Assembly: GCA_025024175.1 (NCBI GenBank)
Contig: QCXZ01000003.1
Coordinates: forward strand, 17,008,392-17,072,391
Length of the DNA: 64,000 nucleotides
Origin: Rhyzopertha dominica
Taxonomy: Eukaryota; Arthropoda; Insecta; Coleoptera; Bostrichidae
Direction: 5' to 3'
Position numbers and translations under genes: made by a program. Under the pieces are notes generated by a model. It saw only the letters and a list, made by a program, of their open reading frames with translations, was not told the origin of the DNA and searched no databases. This document shows positions 12,405-23,893 of this stretch, piece by piece. The number at the start of each line of letters is the position of its first letter. The stretch's first letter is position 1.

Positions 12405-13410
12405 CAGGGTCCGCTACCTAAAACTCCTCAGGCTCGTATTTTCTTTATTTTTTGGGTACAACCTTAAGTTATATGTCAAATTGTAGGTCTTTTTAAACTC
12501 TTTAAAGATAGCTTAGTGGGTATCCAAAAGTTTTGCAGATTATCATAAAGTTAAAGTTTAAAGTTAATTTTTGTAAATATTTTTTAACCTTATCCCGTAT
12601 AATAAATATTGATTCATTTCAATGCCGACTTTCGTCTTCTTCAATTTGTGTCATTACCATGAATGCGTAATTTGTACTCCTTCTTAGTGAAAAACAAGAA
12701 AAACTAGTCGCCGCCATGTTCTTTAAATAGGGTTGTTCATAATTTTTAAGTGTTAGTTTAGTAGCTTATTGCGGTACAAATTGTGTCTATATACGCATCG
12801 CTGCACAGAAAACTCCAAAACTTTTAAATAAATCAAGTACAAACTTCGTTCTAAAGAAAGAAAGGCTAGAAAACGAAACCCTGCGACGAGACTAGTGCGC
12901 GATGTAGAAAATCAACCTAGCCTCACCGCAGGGTTTCGTTTTCTAGCCTCTCTCTCTTTTAGAACGAACTCTGTACTTGATTTATTTAAAAGTTATTCAA
13001 AATTTTGGGGTTTTGTGCGCAGCGTTGGGTATGTAGGCATAATTTGTACCATAATAAGCTACTAAACCAACACTTAAAAAATTGTGAACAGCCCTATAAC
13101 AGAACATGGCGGCGACTAGTTTTTCTTGTTTTTTCACTAAGAAGGAGTATAAATTACACATACATGGTAATGACACAAAATGAAGAAGATAAACATCGGC
13201 ATCCAACCATGAAGCAATATTTATTATACGGGGTAAGGTTAAAAAATATTTACAAAAATTAACTTTATTTGCAATATATTCCAATCTGGACGCTCACTAT
13301 GCTATTTCTAAAGAGTTCAAAAAGACCTACAATTTGACATATAACTTAAGGTTGTACGTAAAAAAAACAAAGAAAATACGAGTTTGGGGAGTTTTAGGTG
13401 GTGGACCCTG
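12405..13410. mobile_element. 1.0-kb foldback (palindromic) DNA element, copy 1
   Basis: The element begins CAGGGTCCGCTACCTAAAAC and ends with the matching inverse, flanked on both sides by TA, the target site typical of Tc1/mariner-type elements. Nearly the whole length is an inverted repeat: left arm 12405-12885, a 41-nt spacer (12886-12926), right arm 12927-13410. The innermost arms carry a purine-rich stretch (AAAGAAAGAAAGGCTAG) and its complement. Frames inside (12997-13284 minus, 13005-13262 plus) are read-through of palindromic DNA and show no transposase motif. Mobility must have depended on an enzyme supplied in trans. A second full copy lies at 58554-59584 and a single end at 34634-34708. 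Confidence 0.85.
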
Positions 13411-13439
13411 TATACCTTAAAATCAGAAAGTAAGTCTAT

Positions 13440-13725
13440 TTAAGTGTATTCTACTAATATGACGCCCATAAGAAAACACACTACTCCTATTTAAATAACC
13501 TTAACTTGAAATTTTTTGTTTCATTTCGTTCGACGGTTCTCAAAAAAGTGTAATGTACCAGAAAACTTTGTTTAAAATTAAAAACAATAGAATTTCCAAA
13601 TTTTCATTTTCCAGAATATTTTATAAACCAAGAGGTTATGCTTCATTTCTTGGCATCGAGTTATTGAGCAAATAAATGCGCACCTTTGTTCCCATTTAAC
13701 TGTCTTTGGATCTTTACCGTTTCGG
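13440..13725 (-). repeat. Inverted dispersed repeat, right copy
   Basis: Reverse-oriented partner of 11505-11800, with the same blocks in reversed order. Similarity fades beyond about 13725, although an open minus-strand frame runs to 13835. It begins only about 30 bp after the foldback element. Confidence 0.7.
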
Positions 13726-14252
13726 AGATCCCCATCGAATTTGGATCGCACCGTATATACTCCCGCCAATTCGAAAGCGCTGAAAACTGGACTCCCAAAT
13801 ATCAGAAACACAATATGTATTGTAACTAACATCAAACTACATCGTCTATGGGCAATTTACAAATTCTTGCAATGAACTTGCACTTCCATGAGTTTCGAAT
13901 ACGCTGACGGAGAACGATCAACTCAACCAGTAAGAAAACGAGGAAACATTAATGGCTCGTAGTCCTTAGTATGTTTAGATATTGCTCGATTAGCTAGTAT
14001 TGTAGTCAGTTTTTCATATAAAAGTGACTTGCTGCATAGTATTACCAGATTTGACCTACCTTTACTTTCATTTTTTCAGATGTATCGATACAAAACCTTT
14101 ACGTATTTAGCGCTACGTTTTTCTTGTGCTACAGTATACCGCTTACAACAATACTTGCAAATGTATAAATATTGTAAAACCCCGAAAGAGGTTAAAAACT
14201 AGATCGTTAGGGGACTTCCAGATAATCAGTACGTCTAAAAAATGCATAGCGC

Positions 14253-15000
14253 CAGTGATGGGCGTTTACGCGTAAATTATAATTTTCTACATTACCCGCG
14301 TAGAAAATGTAGACAAAGCATTTTGGCGTAGATTTTGAGTAGAAAATATGAGACGAGTATATTATGGCTATTGTATATTAAGTGTGTGTTGTGCAAATTA
14401 TTTTATTCCAATTTCCCTGTTTTATGGGTCAATTCCTAAGAATTTTTAAAGCACTGCAGTTTCTTAATATTTATATTACAAATTTGCATAACTTATTTTA
14501 GTAAGTCATCAGAATACCCAAACGGGTTTCTTACTTCTTTGGGACAAAACATGCGTTTCGAAGTCTTTTCTTCTACGAGTATATTAGAATACGAGTATAA
14601 TAGCCCGTCTTCTTCCATTTATAGACAAGAAAGATAATAAAATCATAGTTTACAGTCATTTAAGAACCCATTGACCGATTGGGGGCTCCAAAGCACGCTT
14701 GTGGCTTCTGGTCCTAACAACTGTATGCCGAAACAAGTTATTGTTGTTTAACGTGTGTCTAGTTATTTTAATTACAACGAAGTAGTATTTTGTTTAGTTA
14801 GGAAGCAACAAAAATAATAATATACAAAATTATACTGTCATTTGAGGCATTTCGAGCTGTTAAAAGTACTAAATATTACTAGTTTGCTGTTCATCTACAT
14901 AATGTTATTTTCTACAGTAGACTTTTAAAGTAGAATATTACATAGTTTACGCGTAGATAATGGCGTAATCTACATAGAGTATTCTACGCGCCCATCACTG
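14253..15000. mobile_element. hAT-type miniature transposon with 8-bp target duplication
   Basis: The element starts CAGTGATGGGCG and ends CGCCCATCACTG, perfect terminal inverted repeats of 12 bp, with further inverted similarity inward (ACGCGTA and TCTACAT words repeated near both ends). It is flanked by an identical 8-bp direct repeat, CATAGCGC, at 14245-14252 and 15001-15008. An 8-bp duplication with CAG-GGGC-type ends is diagnostic of the hAT superfamily. The 748-bp interior is AT-rich and encodes no transposase, so this is a non-autonomous copy. The perfect duplication suggests a fairly recent insertion. Confidence 0.9.
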
Positions 15001-15009
15001 CATAGCGCC

Positions 15010-16655
15010 CATAAGCACACCTTACCTTCTTGAATATAAAGAGTAATGTAATATTTATAAATAGCTCTTAAAGTACTTCCGAGCAAGCTTTACATGCTCT
15101 CCTGAAAAATTGTATCGTGATACCCGCATTATTTATAAATGATATAGGTTCAAATAAGGTTAATTTGTATGCTTAAAATTAGAGCTTCAACTTAATAAAC
15201 AAATTCACATTGAATTGTCAGCCAAGTAGGATATTCCACTGCGAACCAGTAACGCCCCTAAAATTTACCACGTTCTCTGTCGCCACCTCAGAATTTGGCT
15301 GCCAAATTTTGCTGGCAACATTCCCCGAATGCAGGATGTCTATATTTCCATTTAACAGTTCCGGATCTCTCCCTCTAGGAACAGGGCACCTTCCATTGTG
15401 TTGAGTTGATATTAAGCAATTGAACTGAACCGTACAACGATTATGATACCTGAGCAAAACGCGTTGAAGTGGCCTTCCGAATCGTTCGTGACCAAGTAGT
15501 TATGTTATTAAGACCACTAAACATTCACGATTATGTGCGAGTGCTGGACTCCTTATGGCATCGCTGAACTTGATATTGTGCTGTGGACGAAGGTCGACGC
15601 CTCACCCATGAATCATGCAGATGATACTGGTTGCTGGAGGGTAAGCAGTTTGATGTGCATTAAATGCATTTTCATGTAGAAGTTAACAAAATTTAGATGG
15701 GAGTAGAATATTAACGTAACTTAGATTTAGTATACGTCGATAAGATGAAAAGCTGTGTAAATATAATTGCATGTGTGTTGCTTGTCTGTGGAACAATGTA
15801 ATTAGTTATCAGAGACGCTTTTTACATCATGAACCGAAGGATTTCCGCATAGAGACTAGGCACACTTCACATTAAAATACTGTAATGGTGGGTTGAATAG
15901 GGAAGGAGCGTCAATTAACTTTCAGATATTGTTTATTATAGTTGCCAGCTTAATTCAATTAGACATAATTAACTCTAAATAATAGGTACTAAACCGCTTT
16001 CCTTAACACCTGTATAGGTAAACACACGATACAATAGCTTACGATACATCTTACACCCGTGGTGACTTCGTTGATCAATGCAGGGCAAATGATCACAAAG
16101 ACCATTATAGTACAAAAACTAGACCCTAGAAAAAGTAACAAATCTTGGTGATTGAAAAAAGCACCTGAAAAGCGGCAACCAACAATAAAATAAAAGTACT
16201 GCCTCAATACAATGTAAAGTAAAGCAAGTAAATACATATTTATTAATAGTAGCACAAAATTAGCAAACAAATGTAAAATTTTTAAACATGTGTACACATA
16301 TACCCATACATGTTAGAGTACACTATACAAAAAAAAATTGTTTACATCTCTACATGGCGTACAGTCGTTTAGCAAAGGTTCAACATCTTAACATTTTTTT
16401 CGTCAGGTAATTTACTGAACAAACGTAAACCCTAAAAGCTACATCTTCTAGTGTCATGACTATCTACATATTGTCGTATAATGGTAAAACATTGGCAAAT
16501 TGAATATAAACTTGCTGGTATATGCGAATCATTAGAGTGTTGACAGCTTTAACGTACGAGTATTTCCTACAACATCTCCCGATTTGAACACACTTAACAT
16601 TTTTTTAAGAAAACAATTTTTTATATAAAAGTCAAATATAGTAGTCACTCGAGTA
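15010..16655. other. No gene recognised
   Basis: AT-rich, with a less AT-rich patch at 15210-15480 that is open on both strands (64 and 79 codons) but carries no known motif. The end nearest 16655 may include non-coding sequence of the adjacent Ty3/gypsy remnant; no LTR could be delimited. Confidence 0.45.
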
Positions 16656-16659
16656 CGTC

Positions 16660-18060
16660 AGCCTCAGCCTTTAGACCTTACGTCCTCCTTGTGTAACTGT
16701 TTCTTCCTTTTCTTTTCTCGTACTTGAACTAGCACCATGTTCTTCCTTAACACTTGTGTCACTACTTTGTCGTCGGTCCGAGTATGCATTGGTTTTGTCA
16801 TGATTGTTGGCGGGTTCGCTTAATTTACTTTCTAGTTGTTTATGAAATAAGTCATCGTCAGGTCTAAAGTTATTTTTGTCAATTTTTTTCCACAAATTTT
16901 CTGTTTCTAGAAATTACAGTATCTTTAATTTTTATGTTATAAGATCGTGACGTGCTAGTTGATTGACTGATTATTACTTCAGGTTGTCTCTCTTTTTTGT
17001 CATTTCGTACTACTACCATTTTCTTTTATACCATCGTGCATGTTGGTCAAAAAAAGGTTTTTTGTTTGTTTTGTTTGTCTTGTAATATTTTGTCATAATC
17101 TGGAAACTTATAGTGTAGTTTGAGAAGTTCGTCAGTTATAGGAATCGTTTCTTAAATTCTTCATCCAAAGAGTAGTTCTGCTGGGGGATGGGATATCTTT
17201 ATTTAAAGATGTGTTTCTGTATTCTAAGAGGGATACTCATACTCTGCCCTTTTCAAATTTTATTACCGTCTGAACTTGCCGTTCAACGAAACTATTTGAC
17301 TACGAGTATCTTGGTGAGAATATTTTATGGGTAACCTGCCATTATTCCAAAAATGTTTGATATTGTTAATTAGTAAATTGAGATCCACTATCTGAGTATA
17401 ATGTATCAGGTTTGCCATGCCGGGCAAATGTATCTTTACAATTATTTATCACTATCTAACTAGTTGTTTTGCACTTAATTTTGAATAAGTATCCAAAATT
17501 AGTAAATAGTCATTTTCGTTAAAATTTAAAAGATCAGCTGCAATAATCTGACAAGGTCTGGTTGGTAATTCGTTATTAATTAGTGTTTCATTTCTGCATG
17601 AATTACTAATTTTAAACAAGTTGCACAATTTTTGATAATATCACTGATTTGTTTCATCATGAATGGCCTCAACTCAATCTTTTCATTTGCTTTATTTATT
17701 GTTTTGTTCTATACCTGTCTGTTTTTCCGGTACTGGCTTATAAGAACGTCAACGTTATTTTTATTTTTAGACCAACCATTTATTGTTCTCTCTTTCAACA
17801 ACCGTAATTCGTTACTGCCTCAGTTTCTTGTTTAAGTTTTTAAAACTGTTTTGTACTACTGCTAGCATAATGTGTGAACATGAGCTTTTGTTTCATTTTC
17901 AAGAATATCAAAGTTTTTGTCATCTCAACTAGCACTTGATAACGCATCTGCTAGATATAGTTTAGTTCCTAGTATGTACATATCTAATTGCAATGTCAAA
18001 ATCTTCTAAATTTATTAGTAATCTCTGCAACCTCTTTTTCATGCACTTTCTTGAAGCCAC
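16660..18060 (-). pseudogene. Ty3/gypsy pol remnant: end of RNase H, zinc-binding and integrase
   Basis: Read on the minus strand from 18060, with frameshifts. RLQRLLINLEDFDIAIRYV fits the end of gypsy RNase H. ISDIIKNCATCLK is the C..C half of the integrase H2C2 zinc motif. ELPTRP and AADL, then NENDYLLILDTYSK, give the start of the catalytic core with the first aspartate. FARHGKPDTLYSDSGSQFT gives the second aspartate. SPRYSRSNSFVER gives the catalytic glutamate region, followed by LLEYRNTSL. The C-terminal frame at 16671-16895 is hydrophilic and lysine/serine-rich. Gag, protease and most of RT are missing upstream, where a LINE fragment abuts. Stops and shifts show it is dead. The family call rests on several ordered motifs. 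Confidence 0.85.
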
Positions 18061-18062
18061 TT

Positions 18063-18272
18063 CTAGCCACGGATATCAAAGTAACACCCGTAAACAACTA
18101 TGTACGTGAAACCTTCTTTGACCACAGCAATAAGTTCATTGACATAGAAAAAAAATAAAAGCGGGCCCAGGGTGTACCCTTGTGGCACTTCCAAATCACT
18201 GTCAATTGCTATCGAAACTAAACTATGTACCTTTGCTTTATGATAATGATCTCCTGGATAATTTTCAGTCAT
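18063..18272 (-). pseudogene. Non-LTR retrotransposon (LINE) reverse transcriptase fragment
   Basis: The 69-codon minus-strand frame contains DLEVPQGYTLGPLLFFFYVN, equivalent to the VPQGS-LGPLLF-Y-N block of LINE reverse transcriptases, and IVVY where the YADD catalytic box would lie, degraded to IVVYGCYFD. Nothing else of the element is visible. It directly abuts the Ty3/gypsy remnant at 18060, so one element interrupted or recombined with the other. Clade not determined. Confidence 0.75.
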
Positions 18273-18279
18273 TCTGAAC

Positions 18280-21100
18280 TTTTAAAATGGCACATGCCTA
18301 CTTCTTAAGCAGTAAAGAGTTACTGATTACCTTTCGAAATTTACACAAAGTATTTTTATTTATTGCACTTTGTAGCCCTTGTGTACTTGATTTTAATAAA
18401 TTATAGAATCCATCAAAACTCATAAAGAGCAGCTGGAAAGGTTATGTCGTGAAGATTACTACAAGATTGTAACTGTTTTCAAGCTCAATTGGAGATTCTG
18501 AAAATTAATCTATTAACCAGAATTGCTGGAAGAACAATACTACAGTAGATTAGTAAAAGATTCGCTTAACCTATTTCCAAAGCACAAGATTTATAGTTAA
18601 TAATCACAAGAATAAAGATGTAGAGCCTGTCTCCTGATTCATATAGAATCTCTATCCGAGATCTTCATTTACAATTAAACATTATTTGTACTAAAAACCA
18701 ACATCTTATAATGAATAATTTTTCGGGCAACTGTGATAATTAATAAAGGAATTGACGAACGGTAGAAGTCCTTTCAAGCACACATTTCAGCCACTTTCTC
18801 CATATCCTCTCATTCATAAACGCAACTCAAGGGCCTCATTATTGCTTTTTTACTATTAGTGTAGTAGATTGCTTACATTGTAGTAATGTTTATAACTGTG
18901 AATCATAAGTTTGTAACGACACTTACTGTTAAGAAGGCATTAACTTTCAGTTATAACTCATAAGGTTTCAGTGCGACAAGCAACTACAATTGCAGGATAT
19001 CCTATCATTTCCACAGGCAAGCTATCATACATCGATTATCTGGTGATTCACTCGACTTGCTGCGTCTGAATGGCATTCACATACAAGTCACTTGCACATA
19101 AGCGCGATCCCATTTTGACAACGCGAGTTGCATTTCGTGCGTCGTTTATACAGCCCATGCGGCATCCCTTTTATTCCCAGGAAAGAATGAATGCGGATTG
19201 AATCTGGAACAAGACTGCCAAGGGGATGATTGTTATGGCTCTTGTTGGCAAAGCCTCCCTAAAAATATACGTATCGAAAACTCTCTAGCAGATGTATACT
19301 GGCTGCTATAGAAATAGAATACTCAGTAATACTTGCTTTATTTGAATAACTATTGTGCACACCTGTGTTTTTTTTTATCAAGACAGAAATTGGTCGAGTT
19401 TTCAGTCTTATCGGAGCCAAAGGATTATTACTGGATGTTTTTATTTGTCAGTGTTCAGTAGAATACAGGTTGTTACAAATTAGTAGCTCAATCCCTTTAC
19501 CGTAGATTTTTTCGGTCAAAATAAAGGGACATTTAGTCTCCTTTTCGATATAAGGGTGTCAAGTTTTTTAAATAGCTTTCACGCTTCTTAGGTAAATTCA
19601 TTGAAATTTGGCACCGATATTTTCATATTGGCGACCCAAGCTAAGCGATACACAGTCAGCAACAGAATAGTGAACTACACAAAAACAGTCGCTGTCGCTG
19701 GCTCGCTGGGCGCTTCCCGCTTTCGCGTACGCATCGCAGTAAATGAGTTTGGGCGACAGCTGAGTTTTATTATAAATATGAGTAAACATAAAAAGAATAC
19801 TAGAAAACAATAAGGCATTTTGTTGGCATATAGCTATTATTCTGAAGCTATATTACAAAAGCACGTTAGTTTTTATTACTTCCCTATTAAAGGAGGCGTT
19901 GTGGATGTAATGACCAACAAACCCTACTACATTTATACACCGGACCGTCTGAAATTAAAAACCAAGAATAGGAGAAATTACCCTGTTTCCACTGAAGAAT
20001 TACAGAGAAGTTAAATCAGAAAGATTCTGAAGCCCTGCTATTTTTGTACCAACCTTTATATAACAAAGATATTGATACTGAAGTGAAGACTACAGTTATA
20101 AGAACTCTTCCGCACTCAAACATTCAATTAAATTATCTCAAGGGTGCACAAAACTGATGGAAATCATAGAACGATTAATTAAATCTTATCGCCTTTCTCT
20201 ATGTTTATAGAAATTAGCAAATTAGACAGATGTAATTTATATTTTATTAATTAAAGCGCGATATTTTTTATATAGTATTGTGCAATATTGTTAGGAAAAA
20301 TATCCCCATAGACATGTAAAACAATAATTCGTTGTTCACATGTTGACTATACTAAGCAAATTTGTAGGTTCCGTGGTTTTACCAAAAAACGCACATTCCA
20401 TAAAGGCGTTTTACAAAGCGATATTATCACATACCAAGATGCTTTTATGAATGACAAGGGACTCTTGATCGACTATTTGTTTATGATGCATCTTGGACCA
20501 CATGCAACCATTTTTATACAGCTGTTCTCTTTAGAAAATACATAATTATAATGTAATATTGATACGGTAGAGTGCATGTGCATTTCATGCACCTTACGCA
20601 TCTAAGCAGATTAGCCCATTTCTAATTTTCAATTTACCCTGCAGTTCATCTGGCCTGTTCGACAAAGCAGATGTATGCAGACACAGTTTAAAAACGGAAG
20701 ATATCAGTACTAGTTTAAAAAATGTGGTAGATTTTTCTGTGACATTGTATACAAGCATTTATTTTACTAGGTTGCTAAACTTTTACCACCACTTACAATA
20801 ATATGACCCGTATTAAGAACATTTTCAGCTTTCTGTATACCTACACCTGTAGGCAATAGTTGCTTCAAAAAAGGTAAAAATCTTTTTTGAACTGAGTCGT
20901 ATTTTGTACGCCACACACGAATCAAATGGATTGCTTTCTGCGCGGCCAGCTGATTGCTCGAGCGCGCGGAAATATTAATTTGAATCGCCAATAGAGCCAC
21001 AGTTCTGGTGAACATTGTAGCAATCAGATCAAATTATTACAATCAACTAGTCTGACAGTTATTTATTATTTTCTTCAATTGGCCCAAAAGACTGTCTAAA
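18280..21100. other. No gene recognised
   Basis: AT-rich. Short frames at 19598-19813 (both strands), 19820-20014 and 20767-21015 lack recognisable motifs. Frames after 19820 read on in pieces to about 20155 (ending HSNIQLNYLKGA), which might be an old retroelement, but I cannot name it. Confidence 0.4.
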
Positions 21101-21105
21101 AATAT

Positions 21106-21132
21106 TATTTAATTTAATTTAATTTAATTTAA
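21106..21132. repeat. (TTTAA)n microsatellite
   Basis: Four to five tandem TTTAA units immediately before the Penelope-like remnant, at its 5' truncation point. Confidence 0.8.
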
Positions 21133-22130
21133 ATTGTAACTTGCCTGTGTTACACAAAAAATTGGTTTCTTTAACAGAATTTGTCTTAAATGAAAATTTT
21201 TTCTGTTTCGATATAAAACATTTCATTAAAGATACAGGTCTAACAATGTGTTCGCCTCTTAGCCCACTTTTAGAAAAACTTTTTATGAATAATTTAGAAC
21301 AAGATTTTTTCAAGAACGTTTCCTTTTCTTGCCATATCAAGTTTTGGTATCGTTATGTAGATGACTTTTGCCTTTTTTACACGAAATCACAATGACTTAA
21401 ATAATTTTCTTTTATTTATAAATTCCCTTCTCGATTCTATAAATTTTGGTTATGAAATAGAGAGTAATAATCAAATTCCATTTTTAGATTTATTAATTAT
21501 ACGAATTCAGTCTTCTCCTTACCTATCTTTCGATATTTTTAGAAACCCACATGCTCCGACAGCATTATTAGTTTACTTCACATCCTTATACACACAAAAT
21601 GTCCGTATTTTAGTCTCTTTTTAACAGACTTTTTAAGTTATTTCTTTCTTTAAACGCTTTTGAAAAGGAACTGGGTGTAATTCTTCAAATTGTTTTTAAT
21701 AATAACTTTCCCAATCATGTATTACAAAATTTATACCTAAAATTTAAAAAAAAATTAAGTTTGCTTTTAACACCACTTATGTGTTAAGGGAGCCAAAAGT
21801 TGGTATCCTCTTAGGTTTGTTGGTTCAGTCTCACAATCAAAATTGTTTTTTCTCTCATGGAATAAGTGTCGAATTTTCTATGGTAGGCTCTGTGTTTCCC
21901 GTTTTGTTTACAATAAAGACAAAATTCCAATTTTGTATCATTTGTGATTTTATAGTTTTTCTAGTAACGATTGTAATTCTGTTTATATTGGTCAAACGGG
22001 AAGATCATTTTCAATTAGAGGCACCGAACATTTTAAACAATATGAGAAATATAGAATACTGATATAGTAACTACAAGTTCTTCGTTAGCAAATCATTTAT
22101 TGTCATTTAAACTCACTGCCTTTTTTAATA
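21133..22130 (+). mobile_element. Penelope-like retroelement, RT palm to GIY-YIG, decayed
   Basis: 21141-21395 reads GLTMCSPLSPLLEKLFMNN and FWYRYVDDFCLF, the RT palm with the catalytic YVDD box. In the next frame, 21361-21624 reads YEIESNNQIPFLDLLIIR and FDIFRNPHAPTALL, the same region as in the 2.29-kb copy. Between about 21900 and 22062 the nuclease appears as CNSVYIGQTGRSFS followed by GTEHFKQYEKY, retaining the YIG half of GIY-YIG. The N-terminal RT motifs are absent and at least three frameshifts are needed, so it is inactive. It is a different lineage from the 2.29-kb and 44-kb copies because shared residues are few outside the motifs. A CTGATGATGCC word at 22340 may mark a terminal hammerhead-like motif, but its GAAA half is missing. 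Confidence 0.9.
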
Positions 22131-22139
22131 ACTTAAATT

Positions 22140-23255
22140 CTTCACATTTTTGTAACCAATCCTCAAAAAATTATTTTTGAAATTTTGGAAATATACAAAA
22201 TTATAGATAACGGTAATTTTACAATTTTGGATGTTTTTTGTATTTCTAATTGTCCTAAATTCTTTACTTGATCGTTGAAGTCCAAATTGCTTTTTTCGAA
22301 TTTGACAACGTCGCTTTTATGTTAATTCTTTTTATGGCACTGATGATGCCTTGTAGAAGCATCTTTATTATATAGTTAACGGCATGGCCTACTAGTTTGT
22401 ATATTGTATAGTTACCACCTTGTAACTTCTGTCACATACGCAAGCGGTACACTATCTCCAAACAAAATTTTGTTTGTACTACTTACTCTTCCAAAACCCT
22501 AGGCTACACGTGTTCTAGAAAACGTTTCTGAAGTACATCTCGACCTAGCAAAGGTAGGGTTCCTCATTTGGCTAAAATTTCGTCCATTTATTTTTTAATT
22601 TTATGAAAAACAATTGTCTGGCCGTTGTGAAATCTAGAGAATAAATAAAAACCATTTTAATTGATATATTTTCTTCAAGGCTTTCTTATATCGATCTCTT
22701 GACAGACGATGTGACATATGTTGTCTGTACTGCATGTTAACGATGTGATTCTTATACCCCGTTTATGTAATCTATCTAAACTCCAGCGTTTTGCATACCG
22801 TTCCTCGAAGCCGACGTTTATTATAATGACTCAAAAATGAATTTGCTTTAACCAAAGTATAATAAACTAACAATTGAATAGAGAACTGAAATTTATGGCT
22901 GCACACACTGCTGACGTTGGTAATCGACGGAGAGTACATTTGGTATGCTGCCAAGGAAATAATCCTGGGAATAAAGCTTGAAGCTTAGACTAGTCGGGTG
23001 TAAAATGGAGGGACTTGCGAACCAAGGCAGTAATGGGAGGGCGTAAATATTATTGGTAGTTATTCAGCCAACCAGAATAAAAATTTATTAGAAAGAGAAG
23101 CTGTGAGTGATGGTATGACAATGCATTTAAGGTTTTACTGAATCAGTTTCAATTAAAAATTGACGTATATACATTTTGTAAAAGATGTATGAATTGTTGT
23201 ACGATCAGATATTCCCGACATATAGTGCGTATACTGTTTTGTCAAAAACTTATTT
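22140..23255. other. No gene recognised
   Basis: AT-rich. The first 250 bp may be the 3' terminal region of the preceding Penelope-like element. The rest shows no motif. Confidence 0.45.
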
Positions 23256-23305
23256 GTAGGTGTGTAAACAAAAAATCCGTACCTAACTCTTTATCCTAAA
23301 ACATA

Positions 23306-23801
23306 ATTAGGCTTTTTAAGATTACGTCATCCAATATGGCGTCCAGGGGGCAAAAAGCGCACGCATGGGACGCGCCTGCGAAACCCTGGAAACGGACGCG
23401 TGGCTGATAGAGTTGGATCCTTCATGACCAAGTCGTTCAATTTGAATGACTCATGCCTTGATTTGGCTCACAGCTAATGAATCAGCGTCGTTCGTGCGTC
23501 GTACATGGTTAACGGCTGATGACAGCACACGACGAGAAAACAGCATGACAGCATATTTATATGCTGTGGCGAGACAGGAGACACCGCTGTCACTTTCAAT
23601 TCACGATCCTTATGAACGACTTGAATGATCCGAATCTACGCGATTGATTGAACGATTTGAATGTAATCGAATGTCCCAGCTCTAGCGACTGACGTTGGCA
23701 TTAAGTAATGGGGTTTCTATGACAGCGCGCTAGAAGCTGCATCGTTTTGAAATTTGCCCCCTGGCAGTCGCTCAAAAGTCACGTGTTCTAAAAAGCCTAA
23801 T
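23306..23801. mobile_element. Foldback/miniature element nested in the mariner element
   Basis: ATTAGGCTTTTTA at 23306 and its inverse ending at 23801 frame the stretch. A second inverted block (CCAGGGGGCAAA, about 23343-23354, with its inverse near 23753-23764) lies inside. Without the 277-bp hAT-like insertion it would be about 220 bp. The target duplication is unclear, so this could instead be part of the mariner's own subterminal structure. Confidence 0.5.
23408..23684. mobile_element. hAT-like miniature element, innermost of the nest
   Basis: The ends TAGAGTTGGA and TCCCAGCTCTA form short imperfect inverted repeats. The flanks GTGGCTGA (23400-23407) and GCGACTGA (23685-23692) agree at 6 of 8 positions, as an aged 8-bp hAT duplication would. 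The interior holds repeated GTTCAAT / GATTGAACGATTTGAATG words and no coding sequence. Confidence 0.55.
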
Positions 23802-23893
23802 ACGCTGTGAACACCTGTCATTACGGTTTGAAGGTTGGCATTTCTGGTGTCAGTTTGAGCTGTTTCAGGACTCACATAATTTCTTGAAGTAGA

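Noticed and set aside
12997..13284. 95-codon frame inside the foldback element as a transposase
   Set aside because: It is translated palindromic DNA with no catalytic motif; a related frame in the second copy reflects shared DNA only.
22340..22375. Hammerhead-like motif at CTGATGATGCC
   Set aside because: The box is present near a Penelope-like 3' end, but the GAAA half and closing stem are absent.
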